Translations under genes and position numbers: made by a program
Source: Macrosoma leucophasiata
Lineage: Eukaryota; Arthropoda; Insecta; Lepidoptera; Hedylidae
DNA: 64,000 nucleotides
Reading direction: 5' to 3'
Assembly: GCA_036365455.1 (NCBI GenBank)
Contig: JAWQUS010000002.1
Span: 4,588,001 to 4,652,000 of the forward strand
The notes under the pieces: generated by a model
Database searches by the model: none
What the model was told of the DNA's origin: nothing
The model's input: only the letters and a program-made list of their open reading frames with translations
Shown here: piece after piece, positions 21,601 to 31,500 of the stretch
Numbering within the stretch: the first letter of the stretch is position 1
Layout of the letters: each line of letters starts with the position of its first letter

Positions 21601-24600
21601 TAAAGTGTAACTAGTATCGCGTAGGCAAGTAGGCATCATTGAAACTTACACAATTATTTTTACAACAGGCAAAATATGCTGAAACAGCAAAAGCCAATGC
21701 TATCATGACGCTCCCGGAACTGTACTTCAAGCCGAAGACAGCAGATCAGCTCGTCAGATATATTGAGGCGGTTTCGAAGGCAGCACCATCGTTACCCATC
21801 GTCTACTACCACTTTCCCATGATGACTGGTGTCAATGGTAAGTAACTTAGCGTGACACCTACGTTTGCTTCTAAATGTTAGGACTTTCTATTTCCGGTTA
21901 TATGGTAATATTTGCCTCCACAATTTCACATAGGCAAAACAGGCCTTAGGCCTTAGGAGTGGCAGCACATCTGCATTAAAATATTTGGTTCGTATGCTTC
22001 CAGGGATGCCTCAAAATATTCGAACATCTTGAAACACCATCTAACTCATAAACGGTAGCCTAAAATTACAAGTACAAGTATCAGTAGACCAAATAGGCTA
22101 CCCAATGATACCTATTCCCTCATAATAGGTTGGGGAAAAAGTCTTTTCGCATTATAGTATGTATGAACTTGTAATAAAATCTCTTTGGCTGTAGTATTTG
22201 TATCTGGCTGGTTTTGGTATCATTGAAAGTTAAAATTTTAAAGAACATAATTCCAAATTCAAATTAGGCAAATGTGTGATTTTCATTTGTTTTTCGTACT
22301 GTCAAGATGAGTGAATCTAATGAAGAAATTCGATACATTTTAAAATTTTACTACAAAAAAGGTAAAAATGCAACGCAAGCAGCGAAAAAAATTTGCGATG
22401 TTTATGGACCTAGTGCAGTGTCTGTGAGAGTAGCACAAATTTGGTTTAAGCGTTTTCAATCCGGAAATTTTGATGTCAAAGATGCACCTCCCTCTGGTTG
22501 CCCTATTACGGATAAAATGGATGCCATTTTTGAAAAAGTGGAGCAAGATCGACATATCAGTAGTTACGACGTAGCTGAAGAACTGAGAATTGATCACAAA
22601 ACAGTTTTGGCGCATTTGAAAAAAGCTGGGTACAAAAAAAAGCTCGATATTTGGGTACCTCACGAGCTCACTGAAAGAAACCTAATGAACCGTGTACTCA
22701 TTTGTGATTCTTTATTACGACGTAATGAAACCGAATCATTTTTGAAGAAGCTGATAACTGGTGATGAAATGTCGATCACGTACGACAAGAACGTGCGAAA
22801 AAGGTCGTGGTCAAAGGCCGGTCAGGCTTCACAGACTGTGGCGAAACCCAGGTTAACTCGCAATAAGGTGATGTTGTGTGTGTGGTGGAATTGGAAGGGC
22901 ATTATTCATTATGAGCTATTACCACCAGGCAGGACTATCGATTCTGAACTCTACTGCGAACAACTGATGAGATTAAAGCAAGAAGTTGAGAGAAAGCGGC
23001 CGGAATTGATCAACAGAAGGGGTGTGGTGTTTCATCATGATAACGCTAGACCTCATACATCTATAGCCACTCAGCAAAAATTAAGAGAGTTTGGCTGGGA
23101 GGTGTTAATGCATCCGCCGTATAGTCCTGACCTTGCACCTTCAGATTTCCACCTGTTTCGGTCTCTTCAGAATTCTTTATGCAATGTTAGGTTAACATCA
23201 CGAGAGGACTGTCAAATCCACTTGTCGCGGTATTTTGATGAGAAGTCCCAAAATTTTTATAGCAATGGGATCATGTTCCTACCTACAAGATGGCAAAAGG
23301 TTATCGAACAAAATGGTACATACATACTTTAGTTAAATTTAAATAAACTATATTAAAAAATGTTTTGAATTATCTTAAAAAATGCGAAGAAACTTTTTCC
23401 CCAACCTAATATAATTCATGGTCCATCAGGAGTGACTCACTACTTCCCATTACAGCAGGGTTTCTCAACCTTTCTTTTGTCAAAGGTCTCCGGACTATAA
23501 ATAATTTTCCTGGGGGAACGTAATCGGGCGGGACGTTGAAGTGTCCATTCTATAATATACGTAGTATTTTGGTTCGCAACCTGAAGCGTACCCGCAGTAG
23601 CTTCTATGCCATCAAGGCGGCTTACAAAAAGAAGAAATCCTATCATTTTTAAATCTCTTCTATTCGCTTTTCAGTGAACGTATCAGAATTCTTCTCTCTC
23701 GCCGTATCGAGGATACCGAACTTCATTGGGATGAAGGCCGACCTGCAAGTAGCGGTGCTTGTGGCTGATCACCTAACAGACAATAGGAAAGTTTATATAG
23801 CCAACCATGTAAGTATGCCTTTACTATAAGAACTACTAATCATTAACTTTTGTTTTTTGCACTTTTTTATGTCATGAAGTGGCAAAGAAGCATACTTTGA
23901 TGATAAATAATAGTGTAGCCTATAAACATGTACTCGTACATAAAAAAAAATAACAAATATGAGTTACATTCTTTGTCATTCCCTGGCAGAATTCCAAAGC
24001 CCACAAGTACCAAAACTCCGTAGGGTCAGTCAATAATCTAAGATTGTTGTGTATTTATCTGTGTCTTATTGTCGTCTAACTTGATTGGTTCATATTAATA
24101 AATCACCGTGCTACCGGCCGCCCTGCGTATTACTTGTGATCCCCGTACACGCTAATATTACAAAGACTTAATCCATTCCAGCTCTTAGCGCCATCAGCTC
24201 TAATGGGTCACGACTCCAGCATCGCCACGGTCAGCAATATGTTCCCTACGATCGTCCAGGACATAGTCACATCCACACAAGCTGGAGATCTGCAGAAGGC
24301 CAGAGCACAACAGGACAAACTAATTGCTGTTGTCAACTCTATATATGCTCAAGGTATGTAGATATTTGGTGCACATGAATAGCATGTACGGTCCCGTATT
24401 TTTCGACACAGAGGCATAATAGGAGACCTCGGGAGAGGCAAAGCGTAGCTCTACATTGGGACCTCTAGTTTTATGAAGATGGTGACAGGCTGCAGTATTT
24501 ACTTACCCTGAATGTGAACTGTAGGTATGCTTGCTCGACATTAACAAAAAAACAACTTGTAAGACATAAAAAAAATCTTCAATCTCATATTCACCTATTG

Positions 24601-25024
24601 TAAAAAAAATAATGTCAAATTCGATTGCGAATATGTTTTACCTTTATGATCTATTCTAAAGAGCTTCTCGAAATTCTGTGCCTCATACGTAAGAATGGTT
24701 CCGCTGTATCTCCTTAATCATCAAACTCCATAGTAAAAATCCATTCCAGTTAAGAAAGCCTACCCTCAGCTTGGTCTAACGTCTTTCAAGTATAAATTGT
24801 AGGTCGAGCCTTCATCTCCTTCAAACAAAATTTCTATATCTACCACGGTCTATATCGTCAATATTGTTCCAGGCGACTTCGTGCCTGCCATGAAGGCAGC
24901 GATGGAGATAGTGACAGGCATCAAAGTGGGCCCTCCCAGGATGCCCCAGTTCCCCCTTGAAGATAGCCGCAGAAGACGTATTGAAGATAGCTTACGGAAG
25001 TTTGGTTTTACTAGAGAAGAATAA
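18656..25024 (+). CDS. NPL: N-acetylneuraminate lyase paralog 1 (diverged active site)
   Basis: Seven coding exons: 18656-18658 (ATG only), 19525-19654, 21289-21434, 21669-21837, 23675-23808, 24182-24353, 24873-25024; 301 residues, all GT-AG, phases continuous. The family (NAL/DHDPS TIM-barrel aldolases) cleaves sialic acid to N-acetylmannosamine and pyruvate through a lysine Schiff base. Visible: GGTTGE at 46-51, LPELYFKP near 108-115, IVYYHFP with the likely catalytic Tyr at 140, and FIGMKAD with the Schiff-base Lys at 170. Compared with the neighbouring paralog, exon 5 is 12 bp shorter, and the segment after Lys170 (ADLQVA in place of FTSNDL) and the later GAD motif (here IAN) are changed, so sugar binding may differ. 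A TTAA-free mariner and other repeats fill the introns. AATAAA follows the stop by 43 bp. The substrate is not certain; a related 2-keto-acid aldolase role is possible. Confidence 0.9.
18710..18955 (+). repeat. SINE family A, near full length
   Basis: Starts CACTGGTGGCAGAGCTCC and ends in CATAAAAAAAAA, in NPL1 intron 1, 52 bp after the donor site. Slightly diverged; a portion of the middle is missing compared with 28240-28529. Confidence 0.8.
19772..20056 (-). pseudogene. LINE C-terminal fragment (zinc-knuckle region)
   Basis: A 92-residue frame contains CSICGKVEDVYHILVEC, the CxxC...H...C pattern found after the RT/RNase H domains of some non-LTR elements. Truncated on both sides; sits in NPL1 intron 2. 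Confidence 0.65.
20130..20665 (+). pseudogene. LINE 3' end with (ATT)n tail
   Basis: 20191-20340 encodes an RT C terminus (SFTVQAVNLWNALPLLIR) ending at a TAA at 20338-20340, followed by about 300 bp of 3' UTR that ends in GCACAATAAAGAGTATTATT repeats at 20634-20665. The 3' tail type matches the minus-strand fragment at 34858-35400. Confidence 0.7.
20454..20510. repeat. Perfect 26-bp palindrome
   Basis: Left arm 20454-20479, five-base loop GTGTA, right arm 20485-20510 (CAAATTAAAGCTAAG then A-run). Lies inside the LINE 3' UTR at 20130-20665. Confidence 0.9.
20868..20998. mobile_element. Hairpin MITE family H, uninterrupted copy
   Basis: Contains AACATTTCACATCCTGCTCT and an inverted AAGGATGTGGAATGTT. 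The outer sequence (CTGGGTTCCAGCACGAC and GTCGTGGTGAAACTCAGG) is also inverted. A second copy at 28213-28640 is split by a SINE. Confidence 0.65.
20999..21288. other. NPL1 intron 2, repeat remnants
   Basis: A piece of the TCTG-type repeat (CAATCGGTCTAGTTCTTTCT) and then a block at about 21155-21260 that recurs at 2045-2145 (ACTAGCGGAAGAGTTCTCC). Confidence 0.45.
22128..23406 (+). mobile_element. mariner element, apparently complete
   Basis: About 1.28 kb flanked by TA. Left end GGTTGGGGAAAAAGTCTTTT, right end (reversed) GGTTGGGGAAAAAGTTTCTT, a near-match inverted repeat. It lies in NPL1 intron 4 and holds one uninterrupted transposase frame. Confidence 0.93.
22307..23332 (+). CDS. mariner transposase, 341 aa
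   Basis: Full-length Tc1/mariner transposase with an N-terminal paired-type helix-turn-helix DNA-binding region (about residues 1-110, including the linker motif WVPHEL at 116-121). The catalytic triad spaced as D,D34D is D153 (in TGDEM), D245 (in HHDNARPH) and D280 (in SPDLAPSD). It resembles the subfamily that includes Hsmar1/cecropia mariners (family knowledge). The frame has no stop or shift, but where the related copy at 55161-56441 reads GDEKWITYD this one reads GDEMSITYD; a Lys-Trp pair is widely conserved after the first catalytic Asp, so activity is doubtful. The ATG at 22307 is preceded by a 180-bp 5' untranslated region that matches the other copy. Confidence 0.92.
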   Translation: MSESNEEIRYILKFYYKKGKNATQAAKKICDVYGPSAVSVRVAQIWFKRFQSGNFDVKDAPPSGCPITDKMDAIFEKVEQDRHISSYDVAEELRIDHKTVLAHLKKAGYKKKLDIWVPHELTERNLMNRVLICDSLLRRNETESFLKKLITGDEMSITYDKNVRKRSWSKAGQASQTVAKPRLTRNKVMLCVWWNWKGIIHYELLPPGRTIDSELYCEQLMRLKQEVERKRPELINRRGVVFHHDNARPHTSIATQQKLREFGWEVLMHPPYSPDLAPSDFHLFRSLQNSLCNVRLTSREDCQIHLSRYFDEKSQNFYSNGIMFLPTRWQKVIEQNGTYIL

Positions 25025-25067
25025 CATTTGTGATGACATACCATTGTTTATAATTTACTTACTGTTA

Positions 25068-25073
25068 AATAAA
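25068..25073 (+). promoter_or_regulatory. Polyadenylation signal of NPL1
   Basis: AATAAA 43 bp after the NPL1 stop codon. Confidence 0.7.
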
Positions 25074-25094
25074 AAATTAAATATATATATGTAT

Positions 25095-25205
25095 CTTCAC
25101 GCCAGGTCCCTAACGGGGTAGGCAGAGAGTGTAGAGCGCCAGATATCCCGGTTCAGACAAACCTCTCGTGCCTCGTCTACCTTCATCATTCTCTTCATAC
25201 ATGCA
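25095..25205 (+). repeat. Short dispersed repeat K
   Basis: TATCTTCACGCCAGGTCCCT through CATCATTCTCT; near-identical at 35757-35865, degenerate at 31700-31805, and reverse at 63190-63240. Sits between the two lyase genes' 3' ends. Confidence 0.75.
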
Positions 25206-25446
25206 CGAAAAAAAAAAAAAAAAATTAAATATATAGTTGTGTATACAAATATTTATGTTATTTTATTGGTTCCCTTTTTTTTAATTAGGTTACAAAGTAA
25301 TACAAGACAAGTGACGCTAAGTTTTTTACAAAGTTTTGACTTAACCTGGCTGTCAGGGGCGCCCATGGTCAGTCCACACCTAGCTTTAGCCGGATAGAAC
25401 TAGATGTAGCTGTACTTCGGGTATTTCGGGTAACATATAAACCGTT

Positions 25447-25452
25447 TTTATT
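25447..25452 (-). promoter_or_regulatory. Polyadenylation signal of NPL2
   Basis: AATAAA on the minus strand about 130 bp after the NPL2 stop. With the NPL1 signal this leaves roughly 350 bp between the two predicted 3' ends. Confidence 0.6.
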
Positions 25453-25581
25453 TACAAGGCAAAGTACATGTTTTCATTAATGGAGTTATGGACAAAATGG
25501 AGAATCTCGATCTTACCTATAGTTATTGGTAATTTAAAAAACTCTTATATCAGTCACTGATTGTGATCCAACTTAAATCTC

Positions 25582-28500
25582 CTAATTAACCAATTTTAAA
25601 CTTCGCAGTTTACTTTCGATTCTTTTCTTGGCTTCAGCAGAAATCGGTCTCTGCGGGAGAGATGGAGGTCCTACTTTGATTCCCGACACGATCTCCATGC
25701 CGGCCTTCATTATGGGCACCCAAGCACCTGAAAAATATAAGGAATTATTTAACTATCTTATAAACAGGTCCATAATTAAATCGTATATAACTTAGACAGT
25801 TAGCTGGCATCACACCGCGGACACTGCGCCAAAATTCCATACAAATGCTTAGTTTGGTTTCTATTACACAGACATCAATCAGTGACGTGTATTTACACGC
25901 GCACCTGTGTGCACGTGTAAATACGTAGCACGTACAAAATACCAACCGTCGCCCATAAGAGGGGAAGAAGTTGAGTGATGCGAGCAAATCGGGCGGGACG
26001 TCGAAGTGTCCATTCTATACGTAGTTTTATTACATATTCTCTGCTGATATTTAAAATTTGGTTTCAATGTAGAGCTATAATAATGAGCGGAAATGACTTC
26101 ATCTTTATTATAATAATAATAAGTTCATCTTTATTAGTTTTTAACAAAGCGGGACCCGTTCGATAACAACAACATTTGCGGATGAATCGACATAATATAT
26201 GAATGGGAATGAAAGAGAGAATAAGTAATAATACTACGTACGAAATCTCGCGTCGCTAGGATTTTTGCTATACTTATACCACCATTTGCTATACTTTATA
26301 ATATACGTTTATACCTCTACGTCTAATAGTGTTGGAGGGTTTGCAAGATATGGATTTTTTTGTTATTCGCATGGGCGAAAACCGGCTACGCTTAACATGG
26401 GATTGATAGAACACGATAGCCCCATCAGATAGTGATAGTCATATCCGTTTAGTGACACATAAGTAGACAGACTCTAACATTGGAAAAAAATTGAACTTCG
26501 TAAGCTTTCTAACCTTCAACAGTATGAGCTTCAATTGCGAGAGACAGTTTCTCCTGCAGGGCCCTCGCTTTGACAACGTCCCCTTGTTCCACAGCAGTCA
26601 GGATATCTTGCGCCAGTTGTGGGAACAGACTGAAAGTGGTTCCGATACTTGACCTGATGCCTAATAACGCTGCTGGTGCTAAAAGCTGGAAGATTATAGA
26701 CTCATGGTAGCAGATTCATCTTAGGTCAAAGGAGTCAAGATCCTCCTGGGCTGGATTGCAATCGAAAGTAAAATTGAAGATTTCGGCTTTTCCTGTTTGG
26801 AGTGGCCACAGAGACGTCTGCTCAATTGTTGGATCCACCCAGTGTAAACTACGTACATTTTCAAAACAATTAAAAATAAAAACCTCTCAAGTGCACTCGT
26901 CGAGTAGGCAGAAACGGTGTAGTGCCAAATATCTCACAACATCTGATTCTCTGATAGGTTTAGAGATATTTACATAGTAGTAGTACTGATAGTTTATCTT
27001 AGGTTTTCGAGAGCATTGAAATAAAAATGTTTTAACGAATTTATCTCGCATTTATTATATTTATTTATAAACTGCACCCTTCGACCTTACCTGGCTTAGT
27101 TGGGGACGACCACGGTTCCAGTCTTGCCCAAGATTTAGAATTTGTTTATATCAAAATATTAGAATGAAACATATATGAATATAATAGTTATTAATTACAA
27201 TGATTATGAGTTTCGATCATTAGTATAAACAAATATATGAACACAAATATTAGTAAAAACTTGAGTGTAGGTATAATTACCTAGTGATATTATGAATGTC
27301 AATTATTATAGTTATTAATATTTAGTTATTTTTTTTATGAAGAATGATAAATATAATTTTAAATGGTATGAAAAATATTTTCGAACTTCCGATGATAGGA
27401 GTTGAATAGTTATGTAAGACAATGCGCCCGTTCATACAAGGTGACCGAAACAACTCAGACCAACCGTTCAGAGGCTTTTCTTAAAATGTGTCCATCAATA
27501 CTACAATTCTTTTTACATAAAGATATCTACTTAATTACATCAATATTAGGAACGCCTTGGACGAACCACAGACCGCCCAAGAAAGTCCTCATATTGTTGA
27601 TTTACTCTAAAGCCTTTATCTTTCTTACAAGAATGTTGTTGTTAGAACATTTGGCTATGTTTGGCTTGTACTATTTAACTTCAATCTTTGAACTCACCGT
27701 ATCAGCTCCAAGGAACATCTCCTGTCCATCCTTCAGTGCTCTCAACACTTGGGCGCCTTCGCTTAAGTCATTTGAAGTGAATTTAAGTCCCTTAAAATTC
27801 GGAATACGAGCTGTGGCAGCCGTGACAAACGCGGGCATGTTAACTGTAACATAATGATATTGCCTCTATTTCTACCAAGTATTCCCAAACACCCTCAGTT
27901 TGATTGCTAGAGTAAGCCTGGGTTGTTTTTTCAAGACCGAGCTGGTATTTAGGGGCTCCCGCCCAAAGATGAGAGCAGTATTCCAAATGGGGCCTCACTT
28001 GAGCTTTATAGAGCTGTAGAAGTTGCCCCGATGTGAAATACTGTCTCGCCTTGTTCAGCACCCCGAGCTTCTTGGATGCCAGCTTGGTCTTACCCTCTAT
28101 ATGACCCCGAAACTGCACTTCATTCGATATGTCAACACTCAGGATACTCACACTTTACTAATGGTGATTTGAGTGCTCTGGAACTGTGGCGCTACAATTA
28201 ATGGAGATTTTTTAAGGTAGGAAAGTTAAAGTTATTGTACTGGTGGTAGAGCTCCAGTGACGGAGCTCGCGGGCGCAGGCACCACCGCATTACCTAATAT
28301 ACTTGCCGCTAAATGATAGTGTTCAACACTATCGTGTTCCGGTCAGGTGGTAATGTACGGCCCTGTAATTTCCGGCACAGAGGCATAAGACCTTAGGCCT
28401 CAGGAGTGATAACGCATCTGCATTTTGACCTTGGTCTTTGTGTGGGTGTCTATAGGCTGCAGTCATCACTTAACATCAATGTGAACTGCATGCTTGTTTA

Positions 28501-31500
28501 CCACTTCCATTACATAAAAAAAAAAAAAACATTTCACATCCTTCTCTAACTCAAAGAAATCTGTTAAAGTTAGAAAAGGATGTGAAATGTTACAATAACT
28601 TTAACAATTATCTTGGTGCAACCCAGGCTTAGTCTTCGATTGACATGTAATAGGGAAGTACAGTAACCAGCAAGAAATATTTCACATCGTACGAAAGAGA
28701 CAATTGGCTAGTTTCGACTTCGTAGAGTGTTATCTCTGCTGCACACTGCCCGCGTAATGCGGTGTTGCGTACGCCTTCGAGCTCCTACACTTGGAACTCT
28801 ACCACCAGTAGAAACACGAGACATTCACAAATATAAAAAAAGAATTTCAATGTTTGTTTGTATATTTTCTGATATAGGTACGTAAAATACATATATTTAC
28901 ACTTACTTTCAACTTTGCTCATGCTGGGTATATGGTAATACAGCACTGGCAGATTAGGAGCTGCTTTCGCAACAAATTCTATGTAGGAAACTAATTCATC
29001 CACACTCTGCGGCTTAAAGTAGAGTTCGGGCAACGTTAAGAGAGAATCCACTCCGGCTTTTGAACAATATGCAGCCTGTAAAGAAAAATAAAGGAATTCA
29101 ATTCGATTTGTAAGATTAAGTACAGCACCTACCCGTCAAAAAATATTGCACATCGCGCTTAGGAAAGAGACTATCGGCTAGTTTCGACTTCGTAGAGCGT
29201 TATCTCTGCTGCACACTACCTAGTAAGCAGTCCGGATTGATCAAAAGTTCATCAAAATGGTCGACATACGTCACATAGGTTTGTGCGAAACAGGGGCGGC
29301 TCTGGCTCGTGTAGCGCCCGTATGCAATGAAAAACCCTGGCACCCCCTAGGCCTGACCCCCCGCGGCTATAACTATTAACATTGCCGTCGTATGACACCG
29401 CTGCACTACTTACTGGTGCCGCGCTGTCTGGCCGCTGCTAAACTTTAAAAACGTGAATTAAGTTTTATTTCGAGTTGAAACAAAATGCTCGGAAAAGAAG
29501 CCCATAGGGCGCTCGCGTTTGATAACTGCGACACCGCGCTGGCCGCTTCTGTCATATAATTGTTGTACCATGATGGTCCTAGACGATGCTCTTAGCTGTC
29601 TCTGGGGAGCCGCGGCGCTCCCTGAGACGTGTGTCGTGTGAGAAGTCTCCCATAGACCCCCTGGGGTCTATGGGAGACTCGATGGGGTCTACGTATATGG
29701 GATAAAAATGGGAAAGTGATATAAATATTAGCAAGGGGGTAAACCGAAACCAGAAAAATATTGAAAGGGGGGAACAAGTAAAATAGTTTGGGAACCTCTG
29801 CACTAGAGTAAGAAGAAGGACACATACAATGCCTTAATTTGACCAAAATATTGATGTTGGTAGTTGAACGCAAACGCCAGTAAAAATCGTTGGCCAAAGG
29901 AATGGGCAACGCATTTCAAATTGAAACCAACGTCTCTAAGCTACAGCACACCGTGGACACACCGCCAAAATTCCATACAAACGCTTCATTAATTTGGTTT
30001 CTATTACACAGATATCAATCAGTGACGTGTATTTACACGCGCACCTGTGTGCGTGTAAATAAGCACGTACAAAATACCAACCGTCGCCCATAAGAGGGGA
30101 AGGGGTTGAGTGATGCGGGAAAATCGGGGGGGACGTCGAAGTGTCCATTCTATAAGTAGTATTATTACATATTCTCTGGCTACAGTCACACCGCGGACAC
30201 TCCGACAAAATTCCATACAAACGCTTATTTTGGTCTCTATTACATAGACATCAATCAGTAACGTGAATTTACACGTGCACCTGTGTGCGTAGCACGTAGA
30301 AAATACCAACCGTCGCCCATAAGAGGGGAAGGGGTTTCGTGGTGCGGGGAAATCGGGGGGACATCGAAGTGTCCATTCTATACGTAGTATTATTACATGT
30401 TCTCTGCTACCATTGAGCTGATATTTCCAAGGTCAATGTCTGCTACAGTATTCACTCTTAATCAATTTTAGGCGAAATACAATATTTTTTACTTTCTTTT
30501 CAATTTGGTTTTTTTACTGACGTCAAAAAAGAGGAGGTGTTTTCGTCCGTTTTTATTAAATCGTGTGATGAAATAAATCAGTTCACCTAACATCTTGTTC
30601 CGATAACTTTTTTCCTTAATTCCAATCAAATATTTTATCATTTACGTGTTGATTATGAAATTAGATAGATTTGATAAATTTGATTGGGCATTTTATTCTT
30701 TTAACGTCACTTAACTCAGGAAATAACGAAAGGTGTTGATCAAATGTTACACCCTATCAACCATCGATTTCGCAACATCAACAAACGGTATAGGTACCTA
30801 TATTATGTTTGTATGCCATCGTATAATGTGCGGGGTAACTTATACCGATCTACTTTAGTCAACATTATAGAGCTACAAAAATATAAATAAGTAGATTTTT
30901 TTCGGGATTCACTCTAAAGCCAAACGATTTGCTCCAAGATGAGATACGATTAAGAACATGAATAATTCTGTTGATGGCATCGGGTTTCAAAGAGGACCCT
31001 CTGTATATTTGGAGATCGTCTGAGATCCATGATATTCCATGATCGGATAGAGAAAAAATAATTTAAGAAGACAAAAAGAATTGATGAAGATAGGAAATAG
31101 TTAAGGGGACAACACGCCTCCCTGTGGTGCGGAGACTTAATTATTGTCAAAAAATTATACCAAAAAGGTAAACTTACATAGAAGTTTACATAATTATGTA
31201 ATGCTAGATTAAATTTAATAATGTTGCATAATATATTTATCTCGAGGAGAGCAAACGTGTTACTTTACTACACGATAAGTATTCTTTGATAACATACGAT
31301 TTTTAGTTGCGGACGTCCGAACATGTGTCATCCAATTCCTAGACTCACCAGATCCAGGACATCAGCTAAAGGAGCTCCGCCGACTTGCACCATGATGTGC
31401 AGGCCAGTGGTCTTGACGGTGCCAACCCATGTATCCACTATCTTCTTTCTAACCTCTACTGAGAGAGACATGTTCTCGCCGGTTGTACCACCAACTGTAA

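Noticed and set aside
27402..27854. 150-codon plus-strand frame
   Set aside because: It is antisense to NPL2 exon 5 and intronic sequence and shows no family features.
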